A program made the translations under genes and the position numbers. Of a stretch of 63,311 bases of DNA, positions 8,697 through 16,273 are shown piece after piece. Under the pieces are notes generated by a model. That model made no database searches and had not been told where the DNA came from. It worked only from the letters and a program-made list of their open reading frames with translations. Numbering within the stretch: position 1 is the first letter of the stretch; each line of letters starts with the position of its first letter. Source of the stretch: JBFXAN01 sp050184225 (GTDB lineage: Bacteria; Chloroflexota; Dehalococcoidia; CAUJGQ01). The stretch is from the NCBI GenBank assembly GCA_050184225.1, contig JBFXAN010000015.1, positions 1 through 63,311 of the forward strand, read 5' to 3'.

Positions 8697-8999
8697 TTAC
8701 TCCACATCATCTGGAAGCTCATGCTGTCTTGGCTTCGCTGGTCCAAGCATCCGCAGATGCACTTGCATCGGAAACGTGCTCTGAGGCGGCACCGCCTGAT
8801 AATCCGCCAGATCCGGTTCAGCGATGGTGACACACACCTGGGAAATGTCAAACCAGCGCCACTGCACGCGATCCAGCATCTCTGCGATGCAAAGCCCCTC
8901 ATCACTCTGTAGCGCGTTCGTGCTACGGGTGTGAGCGTACCGCATTAGGGGCACGTATGCCTCAGGGGCAGGCCGATAGTCTAGTGTGCTGAGCGTCAT
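8697..8999 (-). CDS. Hypothetical protein, second gene of TIGR04255 operon
   Basis: A 100-residue protein with no recognised domain, beginning MTLSTLDYRPAPEAYVPLMR and ending in an acidic HELPDDVE. Its start overlaps the stop of the TIGR04255 gene by four bases and it leads directly into the third gene, so all three are probably translated from one transcript. Confidence 0.7.
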   Translation of the reverse strand: MTLSTLDYRPAPEAYVPLMRYAHTRSTNALQSDEGLCIAEMLDRVQWRWFDISQVCVTIAEPDLADYQAVPPQSTFPMQVHLRMLGPAKPRQHELPDDVE

Positions 9000-9751
9000 G
9001 CGATCACCTCCCGCGCCTCATCCGTGATGCATGCTTCGAACACTTCGTTTTTTCGGTCGTGTAGCTGGCCGAGGAGGATCCAAATCTCGCCCTCGCTTAC
9101 TGCGCCCTGGACCTCACGATAAAGGTCGATATCGAGCAGCACGGACGTGGAGTCTGCGACAACTGGCGGAATCAAGGCCTCAACCAACTCCAAGACGCAC
9201 CCAATGTCGTCCTGCGGAATCTGTAATTGCACTAGGAAGCCGGACGGTTGCTGCGAGACACCCGTTGAGATCGCTGGGAGCACTGGAAGCGCGGTCAAGT
9301 ATTTCCCCAGCTCCTTTACCTCCACGGGGAGGTCGAACCGGTTGATATAACGCACGGCAATTCGGGTGACAGCTTCCGGCTTGACGGCATCACGATAGGC
9401 TGACCACAGACGTTTGGCCTCCGCTTGAAACGGAGTCCAGCTATCGTATGGTTCGAACCGGCTAAACGTAAAGCCGTCCAATCTCACTTGAAAAGCTTGA
9501 TGTTCAGTACTGCTGAACGCAACGTACCCGAGGTGCTGTTGGGAGGTCGTAGCCCCCACGTGCGTTCCCACCTTCACCTCACCGTGGAAGATGTGCCGGT
9601 CTTGACGCTGCGGATAGCATTCGCGCTCGGAATCACAAATGTTGGCCAGTGTCGCGAGCGTCACCCCACTCGGCGCCTTGACCTGGATATCGATCAGCGC
9701 CTCTTTGATCGGAGCCCTGCTATAGTGCCGCCCAACTATCATGGCAGCCAT
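8996..9751 (-). CDS. TIGR04255 family protein
   Basis: The product (about 251 residues from the ATG at 9751) shows the pattern of the TIGR04255 family: APIKEALIDIQVKAP near the N-terminus, a central FSRFEPYDSWTPF, then TRIAVRYINRFDLP, and the C-terminal LHDRKNEVFEACITDEAREVI. The family is sporadically distributed and uncharacterised, often in variable islands. Start choice is uncertain: ATGs at 9751 and 9742 both fit and neither has a good ribosome site. First gene of a three-gene operon. Confidence 0.8.
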   Translation of the reverse strand: MAAMIVGRHYSRAPIKEALIDIQVKAPSGVTLATLANICDSERECYPQRQDRHIFHGEVKVGTHVGATTSQQHLGYVAFSSTEHQAFQVRLDGFTFSRFEPYDSWTPFQAEAKRLWSAYRDAVKPEAVTRIAVRYINRFDLPVEVKELGKYLTALPVLPAISTGVSQQPSGFLVQLQIPQDDIGCVLELVEALIPPVVADSTSVLLDIDLYREVQGAVSEGEIWILLGQLHDRKNEVFEACITDEAREVIA

Positions 9752-10241
9752 ACTAGAACGCCTGTATGAAATGGGCAACGAACGGACGAGCGACCCATAT
9801 CTACTCCGTTGGACGGAGGCGCGTTGTGTCCTCCGTAGCCTAAACATCGGTCGGCTAGGCTGCTAGATCGAGGCGACACTCGCCAAGGAACTGTTAAAAT
9901 TCTGCACACGAGCCAATTTCGCCGAGGCACGGCTTAGATCTGTCGCCCGTCCCGGTTCGGCGTATCGAGTCGATCACTCGCGAGTCGGAGCATAAGCTGT
10001 CCGCCAGATCTACAGAGTAACGCACGTGCGTTTACACCGCTGGCCACCGCCCGCCATCCTTGGAACGCTCGTTCTCTGAAGCACACGTCGGTGACACGTC
10101 TCACGACATGATCGGATCAAACCTGGGACCAAAGGCGCGAAACGGCGACCGCTCGGTCGGGTCATCGCGGTAGGCAGAAAAGCGATGTGTTAGGCTGGCG
10201 CCGCTCGGGAAGGTGACCGTCAACGGTTCTCCAGCGGCCGG
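9752..10241. other. Intergenic region with a GAAC-N4-GTTC palindrome
   Basis: About 490 bases without a supported gene. GAACGCTCGTTC at 10063-10074 matches the GAAC-N4-GTTC core of Gram-positive type LexA (SOS) boxes, but no gene starts close by, so it may be chance. I found no tRNA or attachment site. Confidence 0.35.
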
Positions 10242-10439
10242 TCAGGCAAATGCCGGGTCGACGGCGGCCGACAACGCCACGGTCCAGCGACCCGGTTCAC
10301 CGGGGACATAGCGCAAGTCGGCCCGAAACGTGATCCGCCATGGCTCCGACGGTGACCAAACGACCACCGGCACATCCTCTATCGTGAAGACGCCCGTCGC
10401 TCCGTCCGGTTGCTGTGTCTCGATGTCATCTCGCGACAA
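10242..10439 (-). CDS. Possible small hypothetical protein
   Basis: A 65-residue frame reading MSRDDIETQQPDGATGVFTI, then VVVWSPSEPWRITFRADLRY and GRWTVALSAAVDPAFA. The alternating hydrophobic pattern looks protein-like, but there is no operon context or strong ribosome site. Confidence 0.35.
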   Translation of the reverse strand: MSRDDIETQQPDGATGVFTIEDVPVVVWSPSEPWRITFRADLRYVPGEPGRWTVALSAAVDPAFA

Positions 10440-10948
10440 GCAGCCAAATCAACGCCTTGTCAATGACAAGCGAGAATCCTCAGGTCTTGAGAACCGTTCT
10501 GACCAGACAGAACCTCCTGACGTCAGGAGATGACGTTCGTCCCCGGCCCATGAACCGTGGGAGGATTTATAACCACATCGTGCGCCTGGCCAGCACTGAC
10601 TGTCACGTTCCGGGATCCGCCACCCCACAATGCTCGCTCAGTACGATGTCACCTGCCACCTCGGCATTACCCAGTCCGCTTCTTAACGTCACCATTTGCG
10701 CTTGTGCTAAACGCCGCGCGGTGCGTTGTCTGGCTATGGCGCCCCCTCTTCCTTGAAGTCTCCAAGATTCAGATTCGACTCGATCCGTTAGGAAGCGCAC
10801 ATAGGTTCTGGTTTCGTCAAGGGTCGTCCGTCACTCGCCCCCGATCGATGCCCGTTAGCAGAGCGTTATCTGCTCACTTTTGCGCTCGGCTGAATCTGCG
10901 ACTCACGCGCAAATGTGCGTTCCTAACGTCATTTCATGCAGCCACGCT
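10440..10948. other. Intergenic region with a 16-bp perfect palindrome
   Basis: About 500 bases without a supported gene. CTCCTGACGTCAGGAG at 10514-10529 is a perfect palindrome and could bind a dimeric regulator. No integrase remnant, tRNA or repeat was found. Confidence 0.4.
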
Positions 10949-11212
10949 TCACCGGTCGTAGGTCCGCCGTGGTGGCTCATATCCGGCGAGGATCAGCAAC
11001 TCGGTGAGGTCCAGATCGAGCATCGTTGCCATGGCGGCCAAACGTTCCCGACTGGGCCGTGCGATGCCGAGTTCGTATTGGCCGTACATTCCTCGCTGGA
11101 CCCCCAATCGGAAGGCCACGTCGCGCTGGAAGAGTCCTGTCCGGGCGCGGGCGGCGCGCAATCGTTCCCCCAGGCTCCGCCACGGCACCCACCGATTCAT
11201 GGCGATGGACAT
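10949..11212 (-). CDS. XRE-family helix-turn-helix regulator
   Basis: An 87-residue protein (83 if the second ATG at 11200 is used) with an HTH_3 domain: LGERLRAARARTGLFQRDVA then FRLGVQRGMYGQYELG, and an ending LDLTELLILAGYEPP. It is a paralogue of the regulator at 5668-5943. It begins eight bases after the stop of the exported Excalibur-type protein and so is probably in one operon with it. Confidence 0.78.
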   Translation of the reverse strand: MSIAMNRWVPWRSLGERLRAARARTGLFQRDVAFRLGVQRGMYGQYELGIARPSRERLAAMATMLDLDLTELLILAGYEPPRRTYDR

Positions 11213-11220
11213 CCTTGCTA

Positions 11221-12297
11221 TCAGCCCGTCTCGCAGCCGACACCGTCATTGTCCGAACCGTCGAACCGATGCGGGTCGGGTGGAAGTACGGTAAACCGCC
11301 GATGCGGGATATCGCCACAGTCGAGGTCCGGCGGCGGTGGTGGGATGCAGACCGTCGGGTAGGCTGGGCTACAGTTCTGCGCCGGTGGTGGGGTAGCGGA
11401 AGGAGGAGGCGGAGATGGCGAAGCCGCTATTGATGGGGCAGAGGCGGCACCCACCGTCGGCCGAGTGAGCGATCCTTCCTCACTCATGCAAATAAAGACC
11501 GGCTCCAACGACATGGTGATGCTCGAATAGTCGTTAGCAAAGTCTGGGGCGTCCGGCGAGTACCCCACAAACCGCTGTTGCGTCGGGTCTTGTCGGAAAA
11601 TGGACGCTACCGCATCCGCCGGTTCTGCCGCAGCCGCTACGTCACTGAGGGGCGTGCCCACCGCCCAGGTGAGCGTCACATTCGTGCAGCCGCGAGGAAG
11701 TGGAACAGACTCTCCCTGCCCCGACGTTGACGAGACAGACACGTTTGATGCAGGTTGCGAGAACACTTCCACAAGCTTCTCTTGTTGGCGGCTCACCCAC
11801 GGTTGAACACGCTGGACGCCCTCGGCGGTAATACCAATGACGATTGCGACGACCTCACCTTGACGCCAGACGACAAACTCGCCCGCGACTGCTCCGCTAG
11901 CAAGTAACCCAAGTACTTCGTACCGCACAGACTCGTCACCAACGCCTGGACCCGCGGCTGGAACGCTGACAAGGCTGAGCGGTGGCTCGCGAAGCTCCGT
12001 GGCGAATCGACGCGCGACGAGGCTCACATCGAACCCCGTCGCATCGAAGAGTCCCACTGTGACGATGGTTGTCGGACTGTCTCGTTGGAACTGAGCGGTG
12101 ATTGACGGACGCTCGCCCGTTTCAGGCGACAGGCTCGTCTGTCGGAATCCGGTGCCGAGGTCTTCCGGAGTGAGGATGGCCGCTCGGAGTTTTTCCCCAG
12201 TTGGTGGAGCCGCTTGCGCCAGTTGAGACACAGTGGTCACACCTATGAGCACTACAAGTCCGATGAGACCGTACCGTTTGACCAACCAAAGCTTCAT
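11221..12297 (-). CDS. Exported protein with C-terminal Excalibur-like motif
   Basis: The 358-residue product starts with a signal peptide (basic KLWLVKRYGL, then hydrophobic GLVVLIGVTTVSQLAQA with an AQA-A cleavage site). The middle is a roughly 230-residue domain of unknown function. A proline-rich linker (SPPPPSATPPPAQ) leads to a C-terminal DLDCGDIP then DPHRFDGSDNDGVGCE, which matches the Excalibur calcium-binding motif (DxDC ... DxDxDGxxCE). Excalibur domains occur in extracellular proteins of Gram-positive-type bacteria and their phages. The start has GGAGGGGG nine bases upstream. Whether it belongs to the host or the phage is unclear. Confidence 0.75.
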   Translation of the reverse strand: MKLWLVKRYGLIGLVVLIGVTTVSQLAQAAPPTGEKLRAAILTPEDLGTGFRQTSLSPETGERPSITAQFQRDSPTTIVTVGLFDATGFDVSLVARRFATELREPPLSLVSVPAAGPGVGDESVRYEVLGLLASGAVAGEFVVWRQGEVVAIVIGITAEGVQRVQPWVSRQQEKLVEVFSQPASNVSVSSTSGQGESVPLPRGCTNVTLTWAVGTPLSDVAAAAEPADAVASIFRQDPTQQRFVGYSPDAPDFANDYSSITMSLEPVFICMSEEGSLTRPTVGAASAPSIAASPSPPPPSATPPPAQNCSPAYPTVCIPPPPPDLDCGDIPHRRFTVLPPDPHRFDGSDNDGVGCETG

Positions 12298-12736
12298 CGC
12301 GGGGTTCCCCCTCCCTCTCTGCCGGATCGCTGCCAGACCCTGCGCTACTCCCTGACGCCGTGGGGGACGACGACCTCAGGGACTTCCTCTCTATCGCTAC
12401 CTGACTGTCACGCGCTCCTTGTCATTTCAGAACGCCCGTTCTAAGGTCATGCGAGGGGACTGCCACCGGATGGAACGCTTGCAACCTTGGAACAACCGAC
12501 CCCGGAGTCAGATCTACGCAAACCTCCCAAACCTGTGCAGACCCGTCTGACCGACGCAAATCGATGGGTCGTTACCGAGTGATGTAGTCACCGAGAGATG
12601 CTCTTGCAGAGGAATATGCAGAATGCGAGACTGGCGACCGTCACCGCTCGAACATCGCTAGCTTCTTGCAACACCGGAGGGAGCATCCGGCGAGGGGGCA
12701 TATATGGGGAGATCGTCACACTATTCATTGCCGCCA
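12298..12736. other. Intergenic region near the probable left end of the prophage
   Basis: About 440 bases with no supported gene. AGAACGCCCGTTCT at 12429-12442 is a perfect palindrome with the GAAC-N4-GTTC core of Gram-positive type LexA boxes. The host/phage boundary probably lies here or slightly left, but no attachment core can be named from one side. Confidence 0.4.
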
Positions 12737-13159
12737 TTACCCCCCGCTCGGAGACGGCGGGCGTGGCTGATGATTGTCATCACTCTCGCCCTCGTCTTTT
12801 CCGTCGGCTTCGTTGCTGGGCAATGCGCCGCGCCTGAACCGATCGATCAGAGCGTCTACCTCTCGAAGCACGTCGTCTGCAACTTCGCCTGACACGGCCG
12901 CAATCTTCTGAACAATCGTCGCCTTGTGAGGATCAACCGGGGTGTACCCAGCTTCCACGAGTGCTGCATCAACGTTGAAATACGGCTGTAACGGTTCCGC
13001 GAGCGCAATGAGTATTTCGCGCGTTGCTGGGCGACGGCCCCGCATAACCTTTGATATCAGACTGTGATCTTGATTCGCTTCTTCTCCCAAAGCCCGGACC
13101 GAGTACTTCCGGGGACCGCCGCGCTCGCGCTGTTTCGCCTCGAATGCCTCGCGGATCAT
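12737..13159 (-). CDS. Phage repressor-type XRE regulator
   Basis: The protein begins MIREAFEAKQRERGGPRKYS and has an HTH with VRALGEEANQDHSLISKVMRG as the recognition region. The next part is LVEAGYTPV, a helical stretch and a low-complexity acidic C-terminus. The gene is divergent from a Cro-like gene, with GACA-N3-TGTC palindromes between and inside them, so it is most likely the lysogeny repressor. The start is uncertain: ATG 13159, or a TTG at 13189 with GGGAG just upstream. A start at 13261 would run through two operators and is unlikely. There is no LexA/CI-type peptidase domain, so induction would need another route. Confidence 0.8.
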   Translation of the reverse strand: MIREAFEAKQRERGGPRKYSVRALGEEANQDHSLISKVMRGRRPATREILIALAEPLQPYFNVDAALVEAGYTPVDPHKATIVQKIAAVSGEVADDVLREVDALIDRFRRGALPSNEADGKDEGESDDNHQPRPPSPSGG

Positions 13160-13210
13160 TCGTGCCACCCCAGGACTAACAGACTTCAATGGTCTCCCGC
13201 TCTTCAGTTT

Positions 13211-13221
13211 GACAAATTGTC
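13211..13221. promoter_or_regulatory. Operator O1 (GACA-N3-TGTC)
   Basis: GACAAATTGTC lies just upstream of the repressor gene on its own side of the switch. It is the weakest of the four palindromes, since the flanks lack the outer GG/CC pairs on one side. Confidence 0.55.
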
Positions 13222-13243
13222 CACAATCCAGGGATATTGAGTG

Positions 13244-13272
13244 TTGACAATCTGTCCCCACTCGTCTATCCT
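13244..13272 (+). promoter_or_regulatory. Rightward early promoter with operator O2 over the -35
   Basis: TTGACA at 13244-13249, a 17-base spacer, and TATCCT at 13267-13272 form a good sigma-70-type promoter for the Cro-like gene. The operator core GACAATCTGTC at 13246-13256 overlaps the -35, so a bound repressor would block polymerase. Confidence 0.65.
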
Positions 13273-13279
13273 TCGATTT

Positions 13280-13296
13280 GGGGACACGATGTCCCC
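13280..13296. promoter_or_regulatory. Operator O3 (17-bp perfect palindrome)
   Basis: GGGGACACGATGTCCCC lies at about the transcription start expected from the promoter at 13244-13272 and just ahead of the Cro-like gene's AGGAGG. It has the same GACA-N3-TGTC core as the other sites. Confidence 0.7.
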
Positions 13297-13309
13297 GTTA
13301 GGAGGCGGT

Positions 13310-13552
13310 ATGTTCGCGAATCGGATTCGTGAACTCCGGAAGGAGCGGCGAGAGTCCCTCCGCAATGTCGCGGAAGCAACTGGAATCGACCACTCGCAAC
13401 TCTCGAAGATCGAGCGCGGCGAACAGGGTTGTACGGACGCCAACAAGCTCACGCTGGCGCGGCATTTTGACGTGCCCGTATACGACTTGTTCTTTGTCTC
13501 GAATGGGGACAACATGTCCCCAGTAACGGCTAAGAATCGGGTGCCCGCATGA
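13310..13552 (+). CDS. Cro-like XRE regulator
   Basis: An 80-residue HTH protein: MFANRIRELRKERRESLRNV, then AEATGIDHSQLSKIERGEQG for the two HTH helices, and LARHFDVPVYDLFFV at the end. The ATG at 13310 has AGGAGG five bases upstream. The frame is open to 13241 but that part contains the promoter and operators. As first gene of the rightward early transcript opposite the repressor it fits a Cro role. A fourth operator sits inside its 3' end. Confidence 0.85.
   Translation: MFANRIRELRKERRESLRNVAEATGIDHSQLSKIERGEQGCTDANKLTLARHFDVPVYDLFFVSNGDNMSPVTAKNRVPA
13505..13521. promoter_or_regulatory. Operator O4 inside the Cro-like gene
   Basis: GGGGACAACATGTCCCC is a second perfect 17-bp palindrome of the same type as O3, about 225 bases downstream. 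Its distance suggests a role in DNA looping or a roadblock rather than direct promoter blocking. Confidence 0.65.
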
Positions 13553-14025
13553 GCAAGATCTCCGAGATCAACGCTGCACTCTCCGTAGCTGACCCCGCGA
13601 AATATCACGCCGACCGCCGCAGAGCGATGGGATCGACCCCGGAAGACATCCGTGAGTCTGCTCGGCTGCGGCAGGCGATCTCCGTCGCCGCACGCCGGGG
13701 CGACGCCCATGCGCTCCGCAAGGCGCGCAAGAACTACGAGACCTACAAGGCGAGGAAGGAGGTGAATCAGATGGCAGCAACGGCAGCAGACCGTCGCCGT
13801 GCCGCGGCCGAGGAAGCGAAGTGCGATGTGATCGCTAACGACGTGACGCTCACCCGCCATGACCTGGTGGAACGCACCCATTTGCGGGAGGTAGAAGCGA
13901 TTCTCACGCGTGGCCTGGCGTTGGTCCAGGCGCTCATCCATGCGGATGAGACCGTCGAAAACCCGATCCACGTTGAGAACCGCCGGCTCGTGCTGGCGAA
14001 TTGGCCGACAAGCGAAACCGCCTGA
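13549..14025 (+). CDS. Phage hypothetical protein, helical and charged
   Basis: A 158-residue protein overlapping the Cro-like gene by four bases. It is rich in Ala, Arg and Glu with long helical stretches (AATAADRRRAAAEEAKCDVI) and could be coiled coil. No family recognised. Its position next to the regulator suggests an early function. Confidence 0.78.
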   Translation: MSKISEINAALSVADPAKYHADRRRAMGSTPEDIRESARLRQAISVAARRGDAHALRKARKNYETYKARKEVNQMAATAADRRRAAAEEAKCDVIANDVTLTRHDLVERTHLREVEAILTRGLALVQALIHADETVENPIHVENRRLVLANWPTSETA

Positions 14026-14067
14026 CGTGTTCGCAGCACATCAAGCGGTTCAAAGGGAAGCGTATCT

Positions 14068-14526
14068 ATGGCCAGCTTAGCAACACCAACCACGTCTGAC
14101 AATCCCCTCACCGACCTCGAAGCGCGGGCGCTCGACGCCTACCACGCCGCCGTGACCGCCCAGGCGGACGCCGAGGCACGCGCGGCCGAGGAACTGCGGC
14201 AGTCGATTCTGGGGCACTTCACGACACTGCTTCGCGACCGGCTCGCGATAGAGATGACGCCGGCCGTCACCGACGGTACGCCGTGGGTGCAGCTCGGTGC
14301 ACTCCGGCTCAGCTTGTGGATGCGGTACACCGGCGAACATCCACATGGCCAGCCGACGTCAATCGTCGCCGAGCGCCTCTGCGCGTGCGGCCGGTTGTTT
14401 GGCGACTACCGACTCAACGAAGCCGTGTACTCGTCCGACCCACTCATCGAACTCGGACACTGGCTCGACGCTATCCAAACACGCCGCCAGTGCGACGTGT
14501 GTCGATTGAAGGCGGAGCAGCGATGA
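14068..14526 (+). CDS. Phage hypothetical protein with C-terminal Cys cluster
   Basis: A 152-residue protein with a helical N-terminal half and a C-terminal pair of cysteine motifs, LCACGRLFGDY and RRQCDVCRLKAEQR, that could form one zinc site. No known family. It overlaps the next gene by four bases. Confidence 0.78.
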   Translation: MASLATPTTSDNPLTDLEARALDAYHAAVTAQADAEARAAEELRQSILGHFTTLLRDRLAIEMTPAVTDGTPWVQLGALRLSLWMRYTGEHPHGQPTSIVAERLCACGRLFGDYRLNEAVYSSDPLIELGHWLDAIQTRRQCDVCRLKAEQR

Positions 14527-14726
14527 CAGCGACGGAGATCCTCACGGCGTTTCTCGCGTCACATTGGGGGCACCGTCGTCTGTGCCAGCCCTTGGACGTG
14601 CGCGTCCAGGCGTTCCTCACCGCGTCGCCACTCGACGGCGGTCTGGGGATGGGGGCGCCGGACGCCGCGACCTATCTCCGACTCTATGAAGGCGCGCGCC
14701 TCGCAGAACGGAAGGTGGCGGCATGA
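14523..14726 (+). CDS. Small phage hypothetical protein
   Basis: A 67-residue protein, MTATEILTAFLASHWGHRRL to YEGARLAERKVAA. It is overlapped by four bases at both ends (ATGA junctions), which is the main evidence that it is real. Function unknown. Confidence 0.7.
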   Translation: MTATEILTAFLASHWGHRRLCQPLDVRVQAFLTASPLDGGLGMGAPDAATYLRLYEGARLAERKVAA

Positions 14727-15034
14727 CCCCGACCGTCAACGTCACGATGCCGTGGAATTACCAAGCCCTCAGCGACCTCGCCGAGCAGGCAGCCGATGAG
14801 GCGATCAACTACAGCGAGGATCTCATCGCCGCAGCCTTCTCCGTCGATCCGGCGATTGAGGCGGCGGACCTCAGCGCCGAGCGCGTGCTGGCGCTGGTCG
14901 CGCTGCACCCGGAGTACGCGATGGCGCTGGTCCAGGCGACCGTCGCGAACTACGAGCGTATCGGTGGGCTGCCGGAGCTGTCAGCGTGGTGCGTTGAGTT
15001 CGTGGTGGCGCATCCGGTGGAGGTGGCGTCGTGA
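14723..15034 (+). CDS. Small phage hypothetical protein
   Basis: A 103-residue acidic, helical protein (MTPTVNVTMPWNYQALSDLA start). ATGA and GTGA overlaps on both sides place it in the early operon. No domain recognised. Confidence 0.75.
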   Translation: MTPTVNVTMPWNYQALSDLAEQAADEAINYSEDLIAAAFSVDPAIEAADLSAERVLALVALHPEYAMALVQATVANYERIGGLPELSAWCVEFVVAHPVEVAS

Positions 15035-15219
15035 AGCGGCAACTCCACGGGTTCGAGCGGACCTGGACTTCCCAGGAAACGAGCCGGCCAGTTACGCCGA
15101 CGCCACTCGACGACCATCCGTATCGGATGCGGCTGCCAATGGTCTACCTGCTGGCGCTGGCGTGCTGGGTTGTCCCGCTGGCGGCGCTGGTATTCGTGCT
15201 CAAAGGAACGTTCCCATGA
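15031..15219 (+). CDS. Small phage membrane protein
   Basis: A 62-residue protein starting at GTG 15031, with an N-terminal polar part and one C-terminal transmembrane helix (MVYLLALACWVVPLAALVFV). It overlaps both neighbours by four bases. A membrane protein this early in the operon could serve superinfection immunity, but there is no direct evidence. Confidence 0.65.
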   Translation: MKRQLHGFERTWTSQETSRPVTPTPLDDHPYRMRLPMVYLLALACWVVPLAALVFVLKGTFP

Positions 15220-15635
15220 CACTCCTGCATGACAACGGCGTCTCAACGCCGCTTGATGACGAGTATTTCCATCGCGCGGAGAGCCAGGTGCTTGAGTGGA
15301 TCGACTCGATCCACTCTTTGATGGCCGACGATGCGGCCCTTCGTGCGGACCTCGGCCGGCTGAAGCGCGACCGCGAGGTGATCGAACAGGAGTGGTGGCG
15401 AGACGGCCTGGTCACCGGCTCCAACGCCGAAGCTCGACAGAACACGCTCGCGCTCCTGCGGCGCGAGTCGCGGCCGTACCAGGCACTCACACTCGATCTT
15501 GAGGTGACGGAGTCCAACCTCGCAATGGTGCAGCGGGATCTCGAACGCGCCCGCGAGATGCGCAGCCTGTCCAAGCGACGGCTGGAGTTCGCGATTGCCA
15601 CCCGCCAGTGGCACGCCGCCGGGACGGTGGACTGA
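15216..15635 (+). CDS. Phage coiled-coil hypothetical protein
   Basis: A 139-residue protein with long amphipathic helices (AALRADLGRLKRDREVIEQE and VTESNLAMVQRDLERAREMR), probably a coiled-coil dimer. Start ATG 15216 overlaps the previous stop. It precedes a nuclease, so an accessory role in recombination or replication is possible. Confidence 0.75.
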   Translation: MTLLHDNGVSTPLDDEYFHRAESQVLEWIDSIHSLMADDAALRADLGRLKRDREVIEQEWWRDGLVTGSNAEARQNTLALLRRESRPYQALTLDLEVTESNLAMVQRDLERAREMRSLSKRRLEFAIATRQWHAAGTVD

Positions 15636-16273
15636 TGCCGCGCCCAACCTTCGCCAAGCCGCGTGTCTCCCGCCAGGAGCGAGCGTTCCTTTCGGCCGCA
15701 CTCGACCCGCGGCCGGGGGCGCTTCCCGACTGGCAGGCACGCTACGGCGCTACGCCGGAGGACCGTCCGGCACGCCAGGCGAAGCGCGGGCGCGACAGCA
15801 ACTATCGCCGGGGCATCCGTGCCGAACAGTGGGTGCGGAACCGACTGAAGCGTGAGGGCTACTGGATGCCGGCGAACGTCGGCAGCCTCGGCGCCGCCGA
15901 CATTGTCGCGATCCGCGCCAGCGGCGACGGCCCGGCCGTACGGGCGATCCAGGTAAAGATGCTCGACACCTTCGAGCCGTCAGGATTGAACGACGCCGTG
16001 CGCGATCTCCTCAACCTTGGCGTCCGCGGCCGTCGGCGGCTGCACGCCATCCCGACCACCGCCCAGCGTGAGGCATGGTTGCTGATCGACATCGGCAACG
16101 ACGACTACGAGCAGGCGGCGTGCTGTGTGCTCAACGTGGACGGCGCACCCACCGTCACCGGCGCTCGAGCGGAGGAGGTCCAGCGAAGCCTCGATCGCAT
16201 GCTCGCCAGGGGCGAGCCCTCGTCTCACACCGAACGACTGTCGCTACGCGAACGCTTAGGAGTGGAATCGTGA
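15635..16273 (+). CDS. PD-(D/E)XK endonuclease-like protein
   Basis: A 212-residue protein whose middle reads RRGIRAEQWVRNRLKREGYW, then NVGSLGAADIVAIRA and RAIQVKM. The glutamate in the first helix, GxxD in the second motif and QVK in the third match the Holliday-junction-resolvase/restriction-like PD-(D/E)XK core, with Q in place of the usual E of ExK. It is likely a structure-specific nuclease in phage replication or recombination. The start at 15635 (TGATG overlap) was preferred to 15608. Confidence 0.72.
   Translation: MPRPTFAKPRVSRQERAFLSAALDPRPGALPDWQARYGATPEDRPARQAKRGRDSNYRRGIRAEQWVRNRLKREGYWMPANVGSLGAADIVAIRASGDGPAVRAIQVKMLDTFEPSGLNDAVRDLLNLGVRGRRRLHAIPTTAQREAWLLIDIGNDDYEQAACCVLNVDGAPTVTGARAEEVQRSLDRMLARGEPSSHTERLSLRERLGVES

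Noticed and set aside
9752..12736. Search by eye for a tRNA gene as an attachment site.
   Set aside because: No cloverleaf with a TTC-like T arm and CCA-type end was found in the gaps.
12704..12892. A 62-codon plus-strand frame with a membrane-like segment (LMIVITLALVFSVGFVAG) and GAGGGGG before the ATG.
   Set aside because: Most of it is antisense to the repressor gene's 3' end, and the hydrophobic stretch may be a by-product of that coding strand. It is possible but not supported well enough.
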